Shown piece after piece: positions 35,808 to 44,053 of a stretch of DNA of 64,000 nucleotides. The position numbers and the translations under genes were made by a program. The stretch lies in contig CAZIKF010000017.1 of NCBI GenBank assembly GCA_964539825.1, positions 1 through 64,000 on the forward strand, read 5' to 3'. The stretch is from CAZIKF01 sp964539825 (lineage in GTDB: Bacteria; Muiribacteriota; UBA6191). The notes under the pieces are model-generated. The model had not been told where the DNA came from. It did not search any database and saw nothing but the letters and a program-made list of their open reading frames with translations. Within the stretch, counting starts at the first letter, position 1. Each line of letters starts with the position of its first letter.

Positions 35808-36548
35808 TTAGTAACGCCCGTTTTCTCGCTGCCAGGCTGCTAAAACATCGTCATGGGCCGAATATGTCGTGGTGGCTGAAGCAAGCTTGCGAGCGTCCCA
35901 TCGACTTAGTTCACGTGCCCTGATGATGGTATAGCGAACCAGAATTTCGTTATGCATACTATTTTGGGTAGTTGCTTTGGCGACTCGAATGACTTCAAAC
36001 ACCATCAAGCGGCTCATATTGGCCTTCACATAACGCTTAAGAATCTGGTTGTGCGTTTCATGCTGACTGGATGATCCAGCGATGCGAATAATTTCGGAGA
36101 CTGTCAGGCGACGAAAATTTGGCTTACAAAATTCAATGATGCACTGATTGTGAGCCGAGTGCTTTGTGGTGGCCTTGGCCAGCCTGATTACATCTGAAGT
36201 TGTTAAATGCCTGTGGTTTTCTTTGACGTAGTTAATGAGGATATAGTTGTGTTCCTCGTGATCATATTGTCTCTTGGCATAGCGAATCACTTCTCTGACA
36301 GTCATGCCATAGGTGTCATCATGGTAGGAGTCTGTTGGCATTTGGCCGTCTCCACCAGGCTTAACCTTGAGCTGGTCTGCTACCTTGCCCTCCATCTTGA
36401 GCATATCTTTCTTAATGATGGGAAGCTTGTCTGGTTTACTTGCCAAAATAGTTTTTTCTTCCTGGGTATCAAGGATGGCTTCCGCAGCAAAAGCGCTAAA
36501 AACCAGAGCTGATGCACCCATGACCATAAATAAAAGGATTTTTTTCAT
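35808..36548 (-). CDS. Secreted protein made of five exact 33-residue repeats with an invariant histidine
   Basis: 246 residues from ATG 36548, which has AGGAGA upstream (an in-frame TTG at 36575 is less likely). A signal peptide (1-21) and a linker rich in Lys/Asp precede five back-to-back repeats of exactly 33 residues, starting at residues 82, 115, 148, 181 and 214. A consensus is L-T-x-x-(E/D)-(V/I)-I-R-(L/I/V)-A-K, then x-x-H-(N/D)-x-(I/V)-L and a Lys/Arg-rich end. The His at repeat position 19 (100, 133, 166, 199, 232) is invariant. The pattern suggests a helical-hairpin solenoid in the periplasm or outside. Family not recognised. Confidence 0.72.
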   Translation of the reverse strand: MKKILLFMVMGASALVFSAFAAEAILDTQEEKTILASKPDKLPIIKKDMLKMEGKVADQLKVKPGGDGQMPTDSYHDDTYGMTVREVIRYAKRQYDHEEHNYILINYVKENHRHLTTSDVIRLAKATTKHSAHNQCIIEFCKPNFRRLTVSEIIRIAGSSSQHETHNQILKRYVKANMSRLMVFEVIRVAKATTQNSMHNEILVRYTIIRARELSRWDARKLASATTTYSAHDDVLAAWQRENGRY

Positions 36549-36708
36549 GTCTTTCTTCTCCTGAATCAGAAACAAAACAAAAGTATCTTCAATCCTGAAG
36601 GTACGCCATGTAACCCTACGGGGCTACTAAAAAATTGTTTCCGATATTGGACTCGTAAATAGGGGCTTATGTGAAAAAAAGTTCTGCAGCCAGGATCGGC
36701 AAGGGATT

Positions 36709-37653
36709 CTAGCTGTTAAAAATATAATTGATCGCCATGTCATGGCCTGCTTTTAGTTGTCTTGATGCTATGCCCGTCTCTCCAACTTTTTCCAGCAGGG
36801 GAAAAAGTTGGGAAGGAAGCCACTCCCAGGCTCCACTTTCTAATTTGGTCAGGGTTTCTCGTTCATCGAATGAGATTCTTTCGTTGACGATCGAGTCATC
36901 ACGAAGCTTCTGCCTTAAGAGATGGCAGCCCTTTTCAATGACTTCCTTAGACTCATTACTGTGTCTACGTTTCTGCCAATTCACCAGGTAAATGAGACCC
37001 CTCAGAAAATCATATTCATAAAACCGTGGAGAACAGAGTCTCAGAAAGGACTCATCCATCAAATCATCACTGGAGGATTTATAGATCAGTCGATGCTTGA
37101 TGAGATAATGCGCACCCTTATCAACAAATCCTTCCTCCTCTGGTGTGAGCCCATTGGGGGAAAAGTATAAAATTGCCTCCAAAGGAGGAAGACTGGATAC
37201 AATGGAACTCTTCTTAGACTTTGTATAGGCCTGCTCATCACAGTTCAGCCCGCCATCTGGTAGCTGATATTCCAAAAACCAGGGGCGTAGCCATGGCAGC
37301 CTTTTATCTACCGCAATTCCATAGGCAGATAATGCCTGATAAAGAGTCCCTAAAGCACAGTGACAGGGGATCTGACGATAGGGATCTACTCCGCTGGGAA
37401 TGTCTTTCTCAACTAAAGGGAATGTCTTGATGTAGTGGGAATCAACTTTTTCAACAAGATGATTAAGTATCCTCTCTGGTACAAGATGAACCATCCCCAT
37501 CTCATACAGAGTCATAATCCTCCACCATGGCGTATCCCATTTTGGCCAGTAGGGATCGTTGTCTATCGCTCTAAACGCCTCATCTGACGCCAGATAGCCA
37601 AGAGTCTCATTTAGTTCATTTTGATAATCCATAAGACTCTCCTTGTTATCCAT
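36709..37653 (-). CDS. Unknown protein, possible alpha/alpha-toroid (prenyltransferase/cyclase-like) fold
   Basis: 314 residues, soluble, rich in Trp and Leu. Helix-rich segments such as WDTPWWRIMTLYEMGM, CHCALGTLYQALSAYGI and LPDGGLNCDEQAYTKSKKSS, followed by SSLPPLEAILYF, recall the repeating helices and the DGG-type turns of squalene-cyclase/prenyltransferase barrels. No DxDD or DDxxD catalytic motif is seen, so it is probably not a classical terpene cyclase. Stands alone, with AGGT eight bases before its ATG. Confidence in the fold is low; that it is a real gene is fairly sure. Confidence 0.6.
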   Translation of the reverse strand: MDNKESLMDYQNELNETLGYLASDEAFRAIDNDPYWPKWDTPWWRIMTLYEMGMVHLVPERILNHLVEKVDSHYIKTFPLVEKDIPSGVDPYRQIPCHCALGTLYQALSAYGIAVDKRLPWLRPWFLEYQLPDGGLNCDEQAYTKSKKSSIVSSLPPLEAILYFSPNGLTPEEEGFVDKGAHYLIKHRLIYKSSSDDLMDESFLRLCSPRFYEYDFLRGLIYLVNWQKRRHSNESKEVIEKGCHLLRQKLRDDSIVNERISFDERETLTKLESGAWEWLPSQLFPLLEKVGETGIASRQLKAGHDMAINYIFNS

Positions 37654-37812
37654 TCAACGTACCTGGAGATCCCTGCTGGCGATTGGGAGGTTTCTTCTCC
37701 AAACTCAAAAAATAGGGAACCGGCTAAGTAATTTCTTATAACCAGCAGCGTTGGCGCCTCCTTTAAATGTATAGGTATGGTAATTGATTTTGAAAGATGG
37801 GACTATAAGTAA

Positions 37813-38457
37813 ATGTCTGCTAAGGCGAACTTATCTTGGGAGCAAATTTGGCAAGGTGCCGCGCCTCGCTTTGACCAATCAGAACCCAATCTACTCTTGT
37901 TGGAATACCTGAAAGACATTGAGCCTTCCAGTACAGACGAAACCTGGTTTCTACCTCTTTGTGGACGCAGTATTGATATTGATTTCCTACTGCGGACCGG
38001 ACGGAAAGTTGTGATGAATGATTTCTGTCAGGACCCGGTGATTTCGGTATTCCAGAGGTGCAAAATTGAATACAGTCTTCGAAAAGAACAGGGATTTCTA
38101 TGTCTGGATTCAGAGAAATTATTCGGTTACGTGGGTGACTTTTTCAGGATTAGCAAGTACTGGGTTTCCAGGTGCAATCACTCCTATGACAGGGCTGGAA
38201 TGGTTATCTTTGATAAGCCCCAAAGAGAAGAGTATGCCAGGACACTGGCAAACCTACATAACTCAGGACATCAATACCTTTTGGTGGGTTTTGATTATCA
38301 ATCTGAAGAAATAGACTCGAAGGCCAACTATCCTTTACCTCTGCCGTTTAAAGAAGTAGTGGATCTCTTTTCCAAAGACTATTTGATAGAAGCTAAATCT
38401 TCCTACACATCAGAGCAGCCTTTCTTGCACACCCTTTATTTAATGACCAAAAAGTAG
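37813..38457 (+). CDS. Thiopurine S-methyltransferase (TPMT) family SAM-dependent methyltransferase
   Basis: 214 residues. The N-terminal WEQIWQGAAPRFDQSEPN and the SAM motif FLPLCGRSIDIDFLLRTGRKVVMNDF match the TPMT signature (PLCGxxxDxxxLxxxGxxVxGxE-like). Later GDFFRIS, YDRAGMVIFDKPQREEYARTL and LPLPFKEVVDLF complete the family pattern. Bacterial members methylate thiols or oxyanions such as selenite and tellurite; the substrate here cannot be told. It is divergent from the gene ending at 36709. Confidence 0.82.
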   Translation: MSAKANLSWEQIWQGAAPRFDQSEPNLLLLEYLKDIEPSSTDETWFLPLCGRSIDIDFLLRTGRKVVMNDFCQDPVISVFQRCKIEYSLRKEQGFLCLDSEKLFGYVGDFFRISKYWVSRCNHSYDRAGMVIFDKPQREEYARTLANLHNSGHQYLLVGFDYQSEEIDSKANYPLPLPFKEVVDLFSKDYLIEAKSSYTSEQPFLHTLYLMTKK

Positions 38458-38496
38458 GCCAGGGGAACCTGGGGACTCGCCAGAACCCTTTTTTTG

Positions 38497-39450
38497 CTAA
38501 AACAATTCCGCTCCGTGGCGCATTGTGGGGTACTTGAGATCTTTGATCAGATCTTCTTTCATTCTTTGAGTGTCTCCGTAATATGAGACTCTTCCAATAT
38601 CTATGAAGTCACTTGTGAGTGGACTCTTTGTCCTAAATATACGGGACACCAGTTCACACATGGATGCGGCAAAATAGAAAATCCAAAGAGGCATTCTGAA
38701 AGGACGGGAACAATGCCATTGCTCGGATGCGAAATCAAGAAACTCCTGTAGAGTCTGAACACCGTCGTCTCCTATATTATAGATACCGCATACACCCGAA
38801 TTCTTAGTGGCCATTTTTAGCGCTTCAAGAAAATCATCTTTGGAGATCAGGTGAATGTGGGTAGGCTGTCGCCAAACCCATAACAACCTTCGTTTGGCGA
38901 GCCATCGGGCGGCGTCAGGCATCAAGATTCCCCTTCCATATACCATGCCAACCCTTAGCACCACGCTGTCGGGAAACATCGACAGCAACAGACGTTCTTC
39001 TTCCAGCCTTGTGGAAGCATGGACAGAAACAGGGGTTCGATCGAGCCTGTCGGTTGATGGACTTTGAGGGGACGTATAACCTTCCACATGCGGAAAGCTA
39101 ATTAGAATTATTTTGTTTACGCCTGATTTCTGGGCGACTTCCAGCAGGTTTTTGAAAAACCCCAGGTTTGTTTGCGGTAGGAATTGTTCAGGATTGGCCT
39201 GGAACAAAACTCCGGCATAATGGATGATTTCATCCACTCCTTCAAGGATTTCTCCCAGGGTTTCTTTCTTTCCGAGGTCACATTGAAATTCACGAACTCT
39301 ATGGGATTGCTCCAATTCCCGGTGAAGTGAATTTTTGTGGGTCATCAGGTTCAATTCATAGTCAGTATTTTCAAGGACATAATGAGCACTAAGTCCCCCC
39401 AGGTTTCCCGCAGCACCGGTGATACACACTCGCTTTGACTTAGTACTCAT
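38497..39450 (-). CDS. NAD-dependent epimerase/dehydratase-like protein with altered catalytic motif
   Basis: 317 residues. Rossmann start VCITGAAGNLGG (GxxGxxG) and an acidic CDLGKKETL as in extended SDRs; LRVGMVYGRG is the usual later motif. Where the family has YxxxK this protein reads HASTR, so both catalytic residues appear replaced (Tyr to His, Lys to Arg). It may bind NAD(P) without classical catalysis, or act as a reductase-like regulator. A hydrophobic stretch near FRMPLWIFYFAASM could touch the membrane. It lies ten bases after the acetyltransferase gene, in the same direction. Confidence 0.78.
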   Translation of the reverse strand: MSTKSKRVCITGAAGNLGGLSAHYVLENTDYELNLMTHKNSLHRELEQSHRVREFQCDLGKKETLGEILEGVDEIIHYAGVLFQANPEQFLPQTNLGFFKNLLEVAQKSGVNKIILISFPHVEGYTSPQSPSTDRLDRTPVSVHASTRLEEERLLLSMFPDSVVLRVGMVYGRGILMPDAARWLAKRRLLWVWRQPTHIHLISKDDFLEALKMATKNSGVCGIYNIGDDGVQTLQEFLDFASEQWHCSRPFRMPLWIFYFAASMCELVSRIFRTKSPLTSDFIDIGRVSYYGDTQRMKEDLIKDLKYPTMRHGAELF

Positions 39451-39460
39451 GATTGACGAC

Positions 39461-39907
39461 CTACTTTAGCCTCTTTAGAAAACAAACCTTACGTTCAACT
39501 TCTTCGAAGCCTAATGCCGTGTGGGCAGCTATGCTACCAGTATTTTCCAATTCAGCATCGCTAGCCAATTCGTTAAATCCATTCTCTTTTGCCCATTCTT
39601 CAGCAGCTTCCATCAATAATTTTCCAAAACCCTGGCTTCTCAGGTCTTCATCCACGTACCAGCCTTCGATATACGGCACTGTGGAATTCTTACTCCCTTC
39701 AGCGTAGTTCCTGATGTTTAGTTCAAGAAATCCAGCCAGGATTCCAGCACTTCTTTCAAGCACGAGAACTTCGACGACATCAATGGCTTTTCCACAGAAA
39801 AAGCTGGTGACATCAAAAAGATGAACCTGAAGTGAGTCAGGCCACAGAGAATTTCTCAACCGGACCCATTCCTTCTCATCACCAGTATGTATTTTTCGAA
39901 CCCTCAT
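39461..39907 (-). CDS. GNAT acetyltransferase resembling aminoglycoside 6'-N-acetyltransferases
   Basis: 148 residues from ATG 39907 (an in-frame TTG lies at 39922). The acetyl-CoA motif is VDEDLRSQGFGKLLMEAA (R/QxxGxG/A). The combination YIEGWYVDEDLR, ELASDAELEN and HTALGFEEVERKVCFLKRL closely follows the chromosomal AAC(6')-I subgroup, not generic RimI-type proteins. Such enzymes acetylate the 6'-amino group of aminoglycosides, but an ordinary small-amine substrate is equally possible in an environmental organism. It precedes the epimerase-like gene, probably on one transcript. Confidence 0.78.
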   Translation of the reverse strand: MRVRKIHTGDEKEWVRLRNSLWPDSLQVHLFDVTSFFCGKAIDVVEVLVLERSAGILAGFLELNIRNYAEGSKNSTVPYIEGWYVDEDLRSQGFGKLLMEAAEEWAKENGFNELASDAELENTGSIAAHTALGFEEVERKVCFLKRLK

Positions 39908-39989
39908 AGATGGAATTCCCAAACCATACGAAACCAGTGTAAAAGGATAGCACCTGGCAAATGTCCAGGATAATTTGGCGTAGAAATTT

Positions 39990-40664
39990 CTAAGGAATTA
40001 GAGATTGGGCTCGAAAAATTTTGTTCATTCCTTTCATGAAATTTACCTTCCCACCCCTTGATGGGTGCCTTACATAATGAACTTCCTGCTTTGAAATAGT
40101 CTCCCTGAGAGAAGTTTCTCCCAATCTTCCGACTCCAATGAAGACACCTGGTTTGAATATTTCCACGATCAATTTCAAAAATCTCTGCCCCTCCTTTAAC
40201 TCTTTGCCTAAAGGTTTTCTATTTGAATCTGGATTTCCTTTTTGATGGGGATGAAAGGGAAAGGCATTCCACAAAACAGCACCGAGTCTTTGGTTGATCA
40301 GGTAATCGTAAACCACCCTCGCCGATTGCTCGCTCTCAGTAGTTCTGAGTATTACCTCAGATCTCAAACTCTGCATGACGGGATGTGCAGAAGTCTGGAT
40401 GAGATGAGGGCTCGTGAATGGGATTCCCGTAAGTTTACAGCCCCGGTGCCCTGGAGCCTCTCCGACTAGTAAGATAGGAGGGTTTTGAACTCTAAGTAGA
40501 TCAAGATACTTCTTGAGATTTTCCAGTTTGTATAAGTCCAGGTAGGGATTACATACCAGTGAATCTGATTTTCTGTTGGCCAGTAGCCGAAGTAGCTCTT
40601 GTTGAATTGGGCATGCAGCACAATCCAAGGGATCTGAGATAAACTTAGCGGATCTCGGCAGCAT
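39990..40664 (-). CDS. Uracil-DNA glycosylase superfamily protein
   Basis: 224 residues. Motif 1 is LLVGEAPGHRGCKLTGIPF (GEAPG at 68-72) and the C-terminal motif is VRHPSRGGKVNF, the two signatures of the UDG superfamily (families 4-6 and relatives). The middle WNAFPFHPHQKG and NRKPLGKELKEGQRFL also fit. Cys15 and Cys18 could be part of an iron-sulfur site, but the four-Cys pattern of family 4 is not evident. It excises uracil or related lesions from DNA. It is divergent from the phosphatase gene with only 27 bases between starts. Confidence 0.85.
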   Translation of the reverse strand: MLPRSAKFISDPLDCAACPIQQELLRLLANRKSDSLVCNPYLDLYKLENLKKYLDLLRVQNPPILLVGEAPGHRGCKLTGIPFTSPHLIQTSAHPVMQSLRSEVILRTTESEQSARVVYDYLINQRLGAVLWNAFPFHPHQKGNPDSNRKPLGKELKEGQRFLKLIVEIFKPGVFIGVGRLGETSLRETISKQEVHYVRHPSRGGKVNFMKGMNKIFRAQSLIP

Positions 40665-40691
40665 TTCAAAAAACGCCTTTGGACTGTAAAT

Positions 40692-43670
40692 ATGGCAAAA
40701 ACTGACTTTGTTTTGAAGTCCAGCTTAACTCAGATCTTTTTACGTTCATTTGCCCTGGCTGTTCTGTTGCCGGTTTTTTTCGTGATCAATAGTGGCCATG
40801 ATGCCTATCTTCAAACAAAAGAACTACTCCCTCGAGAGGTATTTGCAAAGCAAAACCAAAGGGTTCGAAACCTGGAGCGAGTTTACTCCAAGTATCTAAG
40901 TCAGCTTCAAAGGCTAGGTATCGAATTTTACAAGAAATTGGGCACCAGGAAGTATCGGTTCAAAGGATCCAAAAATTCCAATCTCTGGTTCAATGAAACT
41001 CAGGATTTTTTCCACAAATTGGCTTCTCATCCCCACGCCCTACAATATCGATTGTCTTATCACAAACATGCCAACCTGTACCGCAGCTTCGTCCATGAAA
41101 AGTTCGTCGTAGATTCTAAAATTCCCAACGAGTGGAGCCATCCTTTTAAAGCTCAGGTTTTCGTGATGGAAAAATCCTTCTTTCCCCCGGGCCATTTCAC
41201 TTTTTCGGACTTGTTTCCGGACGCAAAAACAATGGGTTTCAGTAACGACCAGCAGCGTATGCAATATCTACAGAAACGGGGACTATGGAATATTTTCAGA
41301 GCCTTACCTCTGCATCCAGTCTTCCAGTCCACCCAGAATCCCCTGATTAATCTCCTCTGGAAGGACGCGACTTTCTTCTCTCAGCAATTCATGCGCCTGG
41401 TGGTATTCGGCCATGACTTTATTGGTCAGGAAGTTGACTCCTCAAAATTGCTGGAATTTCTGCACAAGATGCGCGGACGTTACTTCCCGATGAAGATCGG
41501 GACCAACTATGACACCTGTTTCGATTTCTATCCGACTGATTTTGAGTATTCAAAATATCGAAATCTGACTGAGGGACTGGTCCAGCCTACTGAAGCACCG
41601 ACTGCGGTGTACATCGGCGTTGTTGATAAACCGGCCGCAACGAAAATGTTCCTAGAATTTTTTCGTGAAAAAAAGGTCCACAGCTACTTTGCAGAGATCG
41701 TAGAAGAGCTGCGCCAATTCAAACGGAAACTGCGCTCAAGTCAGACTTCCCTGGAATTTGTGAAATACACACTTAAAGATGACTTCAATCCAGTCACCAA
41801 ATTCCTCCTGCCAGTCAGTTTTTTTCCTGACAGAGGAACCCAGAATTGGGAGAACCAACCCTATAGCGGTGATTTCAAAGGGAAAGATCATCATCTTGAG
41901 ATTTTTCAGCTGATGAGAATCTACAACCGAAAAACTGGGGAATACCAATTTGAAAAAGAAGAGCTTCTAAATCTATTGAATCAAACTCTGTCCGAATCAG
42001 GGTCAATCATCACTCCCGGCATCAACCATTTGATCCAGGCGATGGACAAACTAAAGAAACCCTTTCACTTCACTTACATCTCGCCAGAGACTTCAAAAAA
42101 AATGCTGGGAACCATTTATCCCTCCAGAGTATTTGATAATTTCTGCTACTTCTTGTCTCAACCAGAAGAGTTTTTACTGGCACCGGAAAGAAGAAAGAAT
42201 CAGGCATTGATCCTCGGCCCAATTGCCCTGATTCTTTGTATTCTCTGGTTTATCGGCAGAAAGATGTCGCAGCGAATTGTGAACCCCATAACCAGGTTAA
42301 CTACGAATATCGCTCATTTGGTTCGTGGTGAATATTATCGAAAAGTGGAGGTGTCTCTGCACAATGAAATTGGGGCTCTTGGATTTCATTTCAACGAGAT
42401 GGCTGCCAACATTCAAAACAGGTTGTTTCAGATCAAAACAGTTCACGGCCTGAATTTGCGAATGAACCTGGGATTCTCTCGTCACCAGCTACTTTCCCAT
42501 ATTCTTGAAGAACTGGGGAACTACTACCAGGCAGAGGCGGGAATCCTGGGTTTTTTTGAACAGGAATACCCTCGCTCGATCTCTGAGTATTCAGTTTACA
42601 GTCCGCCTGGGAATTCCTGGAATCCTCCATCCAACCTGTTGGAAGCCCTTATTGAAAATCTAATTCCCACAACTGCTGTGGATACAGTGGTTTTTCTCAA
42701 TGAACACCAGCTTAAGGAGATGTGTCTCCCCTTTCGTAATGCTGTGATCTACAGGGTCTTTGAGAAGGTAGAGGAGCATAAGCTGGTGAGCGTCCGAGGG
42801 TTGCTGCTTCTGGCCAACGTCAATGAATGGATTCAAAGAGAGGGATTGGAGGTCCTGGGAGGACAGGCTAAGACCGTAGTATTGAAGACCTACCTGGATG
42901 AATTGAATCAAGATGTTCAACAGGGACAGGAAATCCAGAGAGGTTTAATCCCTCGAACAGTCCCAGCCGCCCAGGGTCTTCTAGATCTTGGAACCTCTTA
43001 CTCTGCGGCGAGGGGACTTGCCGGAGACTATTTTGACTTCTTACCTTTTTCTGACCAAAGATACCTGGGATTCACGATTGCCGATGTGGCTGGAAAAGGA
43101 GTCGGACCAGCTCTTTTTGGTGCCAGCGCCAAGGCATCCATGAAACTGCTCAGCCAAAATCCCGATCAAACAGGCCCAACTCTGGAAAGACTCAATGCCC
43201 TGCTATATAGGGATGAGCAGTCGCACTTATTTCTCACGATGTTTTATTGCGTAATCGATTTTAAAAATCTCAAACTGTACTATTCCTCCGCCGGCCATAA
43301 CAAAATGTTGTTGTTAAAGGAGAACGGACTACTTCAACATCTCAATGCCCGGGGAATTCCCATTGGAATCTTTTCCGAATCCAGCTATGAGACCAGGTGT
43401 CAGGATCTAGAACCCGGTGACTCCCTTATTTTTTATACAGACGGTGTCACAGAACTGGAGGATATCCATAGACACCTCTTTGGTTTGAATCGACTTGAAG
43501 ATTTTTGTAGGGAAAACCGAAAGGTTCCAGCCAAAAAATGGGTAGAACTCCTCGACTCAAAATTGGAGGAACATAGGAACGGTTTATACCCATCCGATGA
43601 CATCACCTTTGTTTTGATGCAGATCATCAACCCCCTTTCACCCGACGTACAGCGTAACCAGGAGTGTTGA
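40692..43670 (+). CDS. Membrane sensor PP2C/SpoIIE-type phosphatase with HAMP (copy 1)
   Basis: 992 residues. TM1 lies at about 15-33, a very large extracytoplasmic sensor region follows (34-500), TM2 at about 504-524, HAMP at about 526-580 (NPITRLTTNIAHL), a GAF-like region (590-745) and a SpoIIE/RsbU-type PP2C phosphatase (about 755-985). Metal-binding motifs are intact: LAGDYFDF, IADVAGKGVGPAL, FYTDGVTEL and SDDITFVLM. It probably dephosphorylates a STAS protein, and two STAS genes lie downstream. I do not recognise the sensor region. It is followed at once by a paralogue starting with TTG at 43672. Confidence 0.88.
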   Translation: MAKTDFVLKSSLTQIFLRSFALAVLLPVFFVINSGHDAYLQTKELLPREVFAKQNQRVRNLERVYSKYLSQLQRLGIEFYKKLGTRKYRFKGSKNSNLWFNETQDFFHKLASHPHALQYRLSYHKHANLYRSFVHEKFVVDSKIPNEWSHPFKAQVFVMEKSFFPPGHFTFSDLFPDAKTMGFSNDQQRMQYLQKRGLWNIFRALPLHPVFQSTQNPLINLLWKDATFFSQQFMRLVVFGHDFIGQEVDSSKLLEFLHKMRGRYFPMKIGTNYDTCFDFYPTDFEYSKYRNLTEGLVQPTEAPTAVYIGVVDKPAATKMFLEFFREKKVHSYFAEIVEELRQFKRKLRSSQTSLEFVKYTLKDDFNPVTKFLLPVSFFPDRGTQNWENQPYSGDFKGKDHHLEIFQLMRIYNRKTGEYQFEKEELLNLLNQTLSESGSIITPGINHLIQAMDKLKKPFHFTYISPETSKKMLGTIYPSRVFDNFCYFLSQPEEFLLAPERRKNQALILGPIALILCILWFIGRKMSQRIVNPITRLTTNIAHLVRGEYYRKVEVSLHNEIGALGFHFNEMAANIQNRLFQIKTVHGLNLRMNLGFSRHQLLSHILEELGNYYQAEAGILGFFEQEYPRSISEYSVYSPPGNSWNPPSNLLEALIENLIPTTAVDTVVFLNEHQLKEMCLPFRNAVIYRVFEKVEEHKLVSVRGLLLLANVNEWIQREGLEVLGGQAKTVVLKTYLDELNQDVQQGQEIQRGLIPRTVPAAQGLLDLGTSYSAARGLAGDYFDFLPFSDQRYLGFTIADVAGKGVGPALFGASAKASMKLLSQNPDQTGPTLERLNALLYRDEQSHLFLTMFYCVIDFKNLKLYYSSAGHNKMLLLKENGLLQHLNARGIPIGIFSESSYETRCQDLEPGDSLIFYTDGVTELEDIHRHLFGLNRLEDFCRENRKVPAKKWVELLDSKLEEHRNGLYPSDDITFVLMQIINPLSPDVQRNQEC

Positions 43671-43671
43671 A

Positions 43672-44025
43672 TTGGGAAACCATGATAGAGACATAGAACC
43701 ACGGAACTTTCCCGGGAGGCTTTCTACCCAGTTTAAGAGCTGGTTCTCCATGGCCCTGGTCCTGCCCCTCATCCTGCTGCTCTATTTTGGGGTTACCGAC
43801 TACCGTAATCGTGAAAGACTCCAAATTCATAAGGCCTCTGAAAACATGGTCTTCCAAAGTCTGGAATTGGAGAATTTTTTCCTGGATCGTTTCATCCCTG
43901 TCTACCAGCAAAGTTTATTGGATGTCGTCAATGCGCTTCCTAACGATTTTTTAAGAGATCAGGACCACTCCTACTGGAAAAAACTTTATCCCATTCTGGG
44001 GCTACCCCCCCCCCGCCAGTATTAG
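43672..44025 (+). pseudogene. 5' fragment of the second membrane phosphatase, out of frame after a C10 tract
   Basis: 117 codons from a TTG start with AGGAG eight bases upstream. It encodes a cytoplasmic lead, a membrane segment (FSMALVLPLILLLYFGV) and the first part of an extracytoplasmic domain, as in the phosphatase just upstream. The frame ends at TAG 44023-44025, just after a run of ten C (44005-44014). If one C is skipped or absent, translation passes without a stop into the 1017-codon frame, giving one protein of about 1144 residues. Confidence 0.75.
44005..44014. repeat. Homopolymer of ten C inside a phosphatase gene (candidate phase-variable tract)
   Basis: Ten consecutive C at 44005-44014. 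With ten, the gene is split; with nine, the reading frame is continuous. A second in-frame run of eight C lies at 44991-44998 in the same gene. Confidence 0.9.
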
Positions 44026-44053
44026 AGAAGAGCGTATCAACAGTGTAGTTCAC

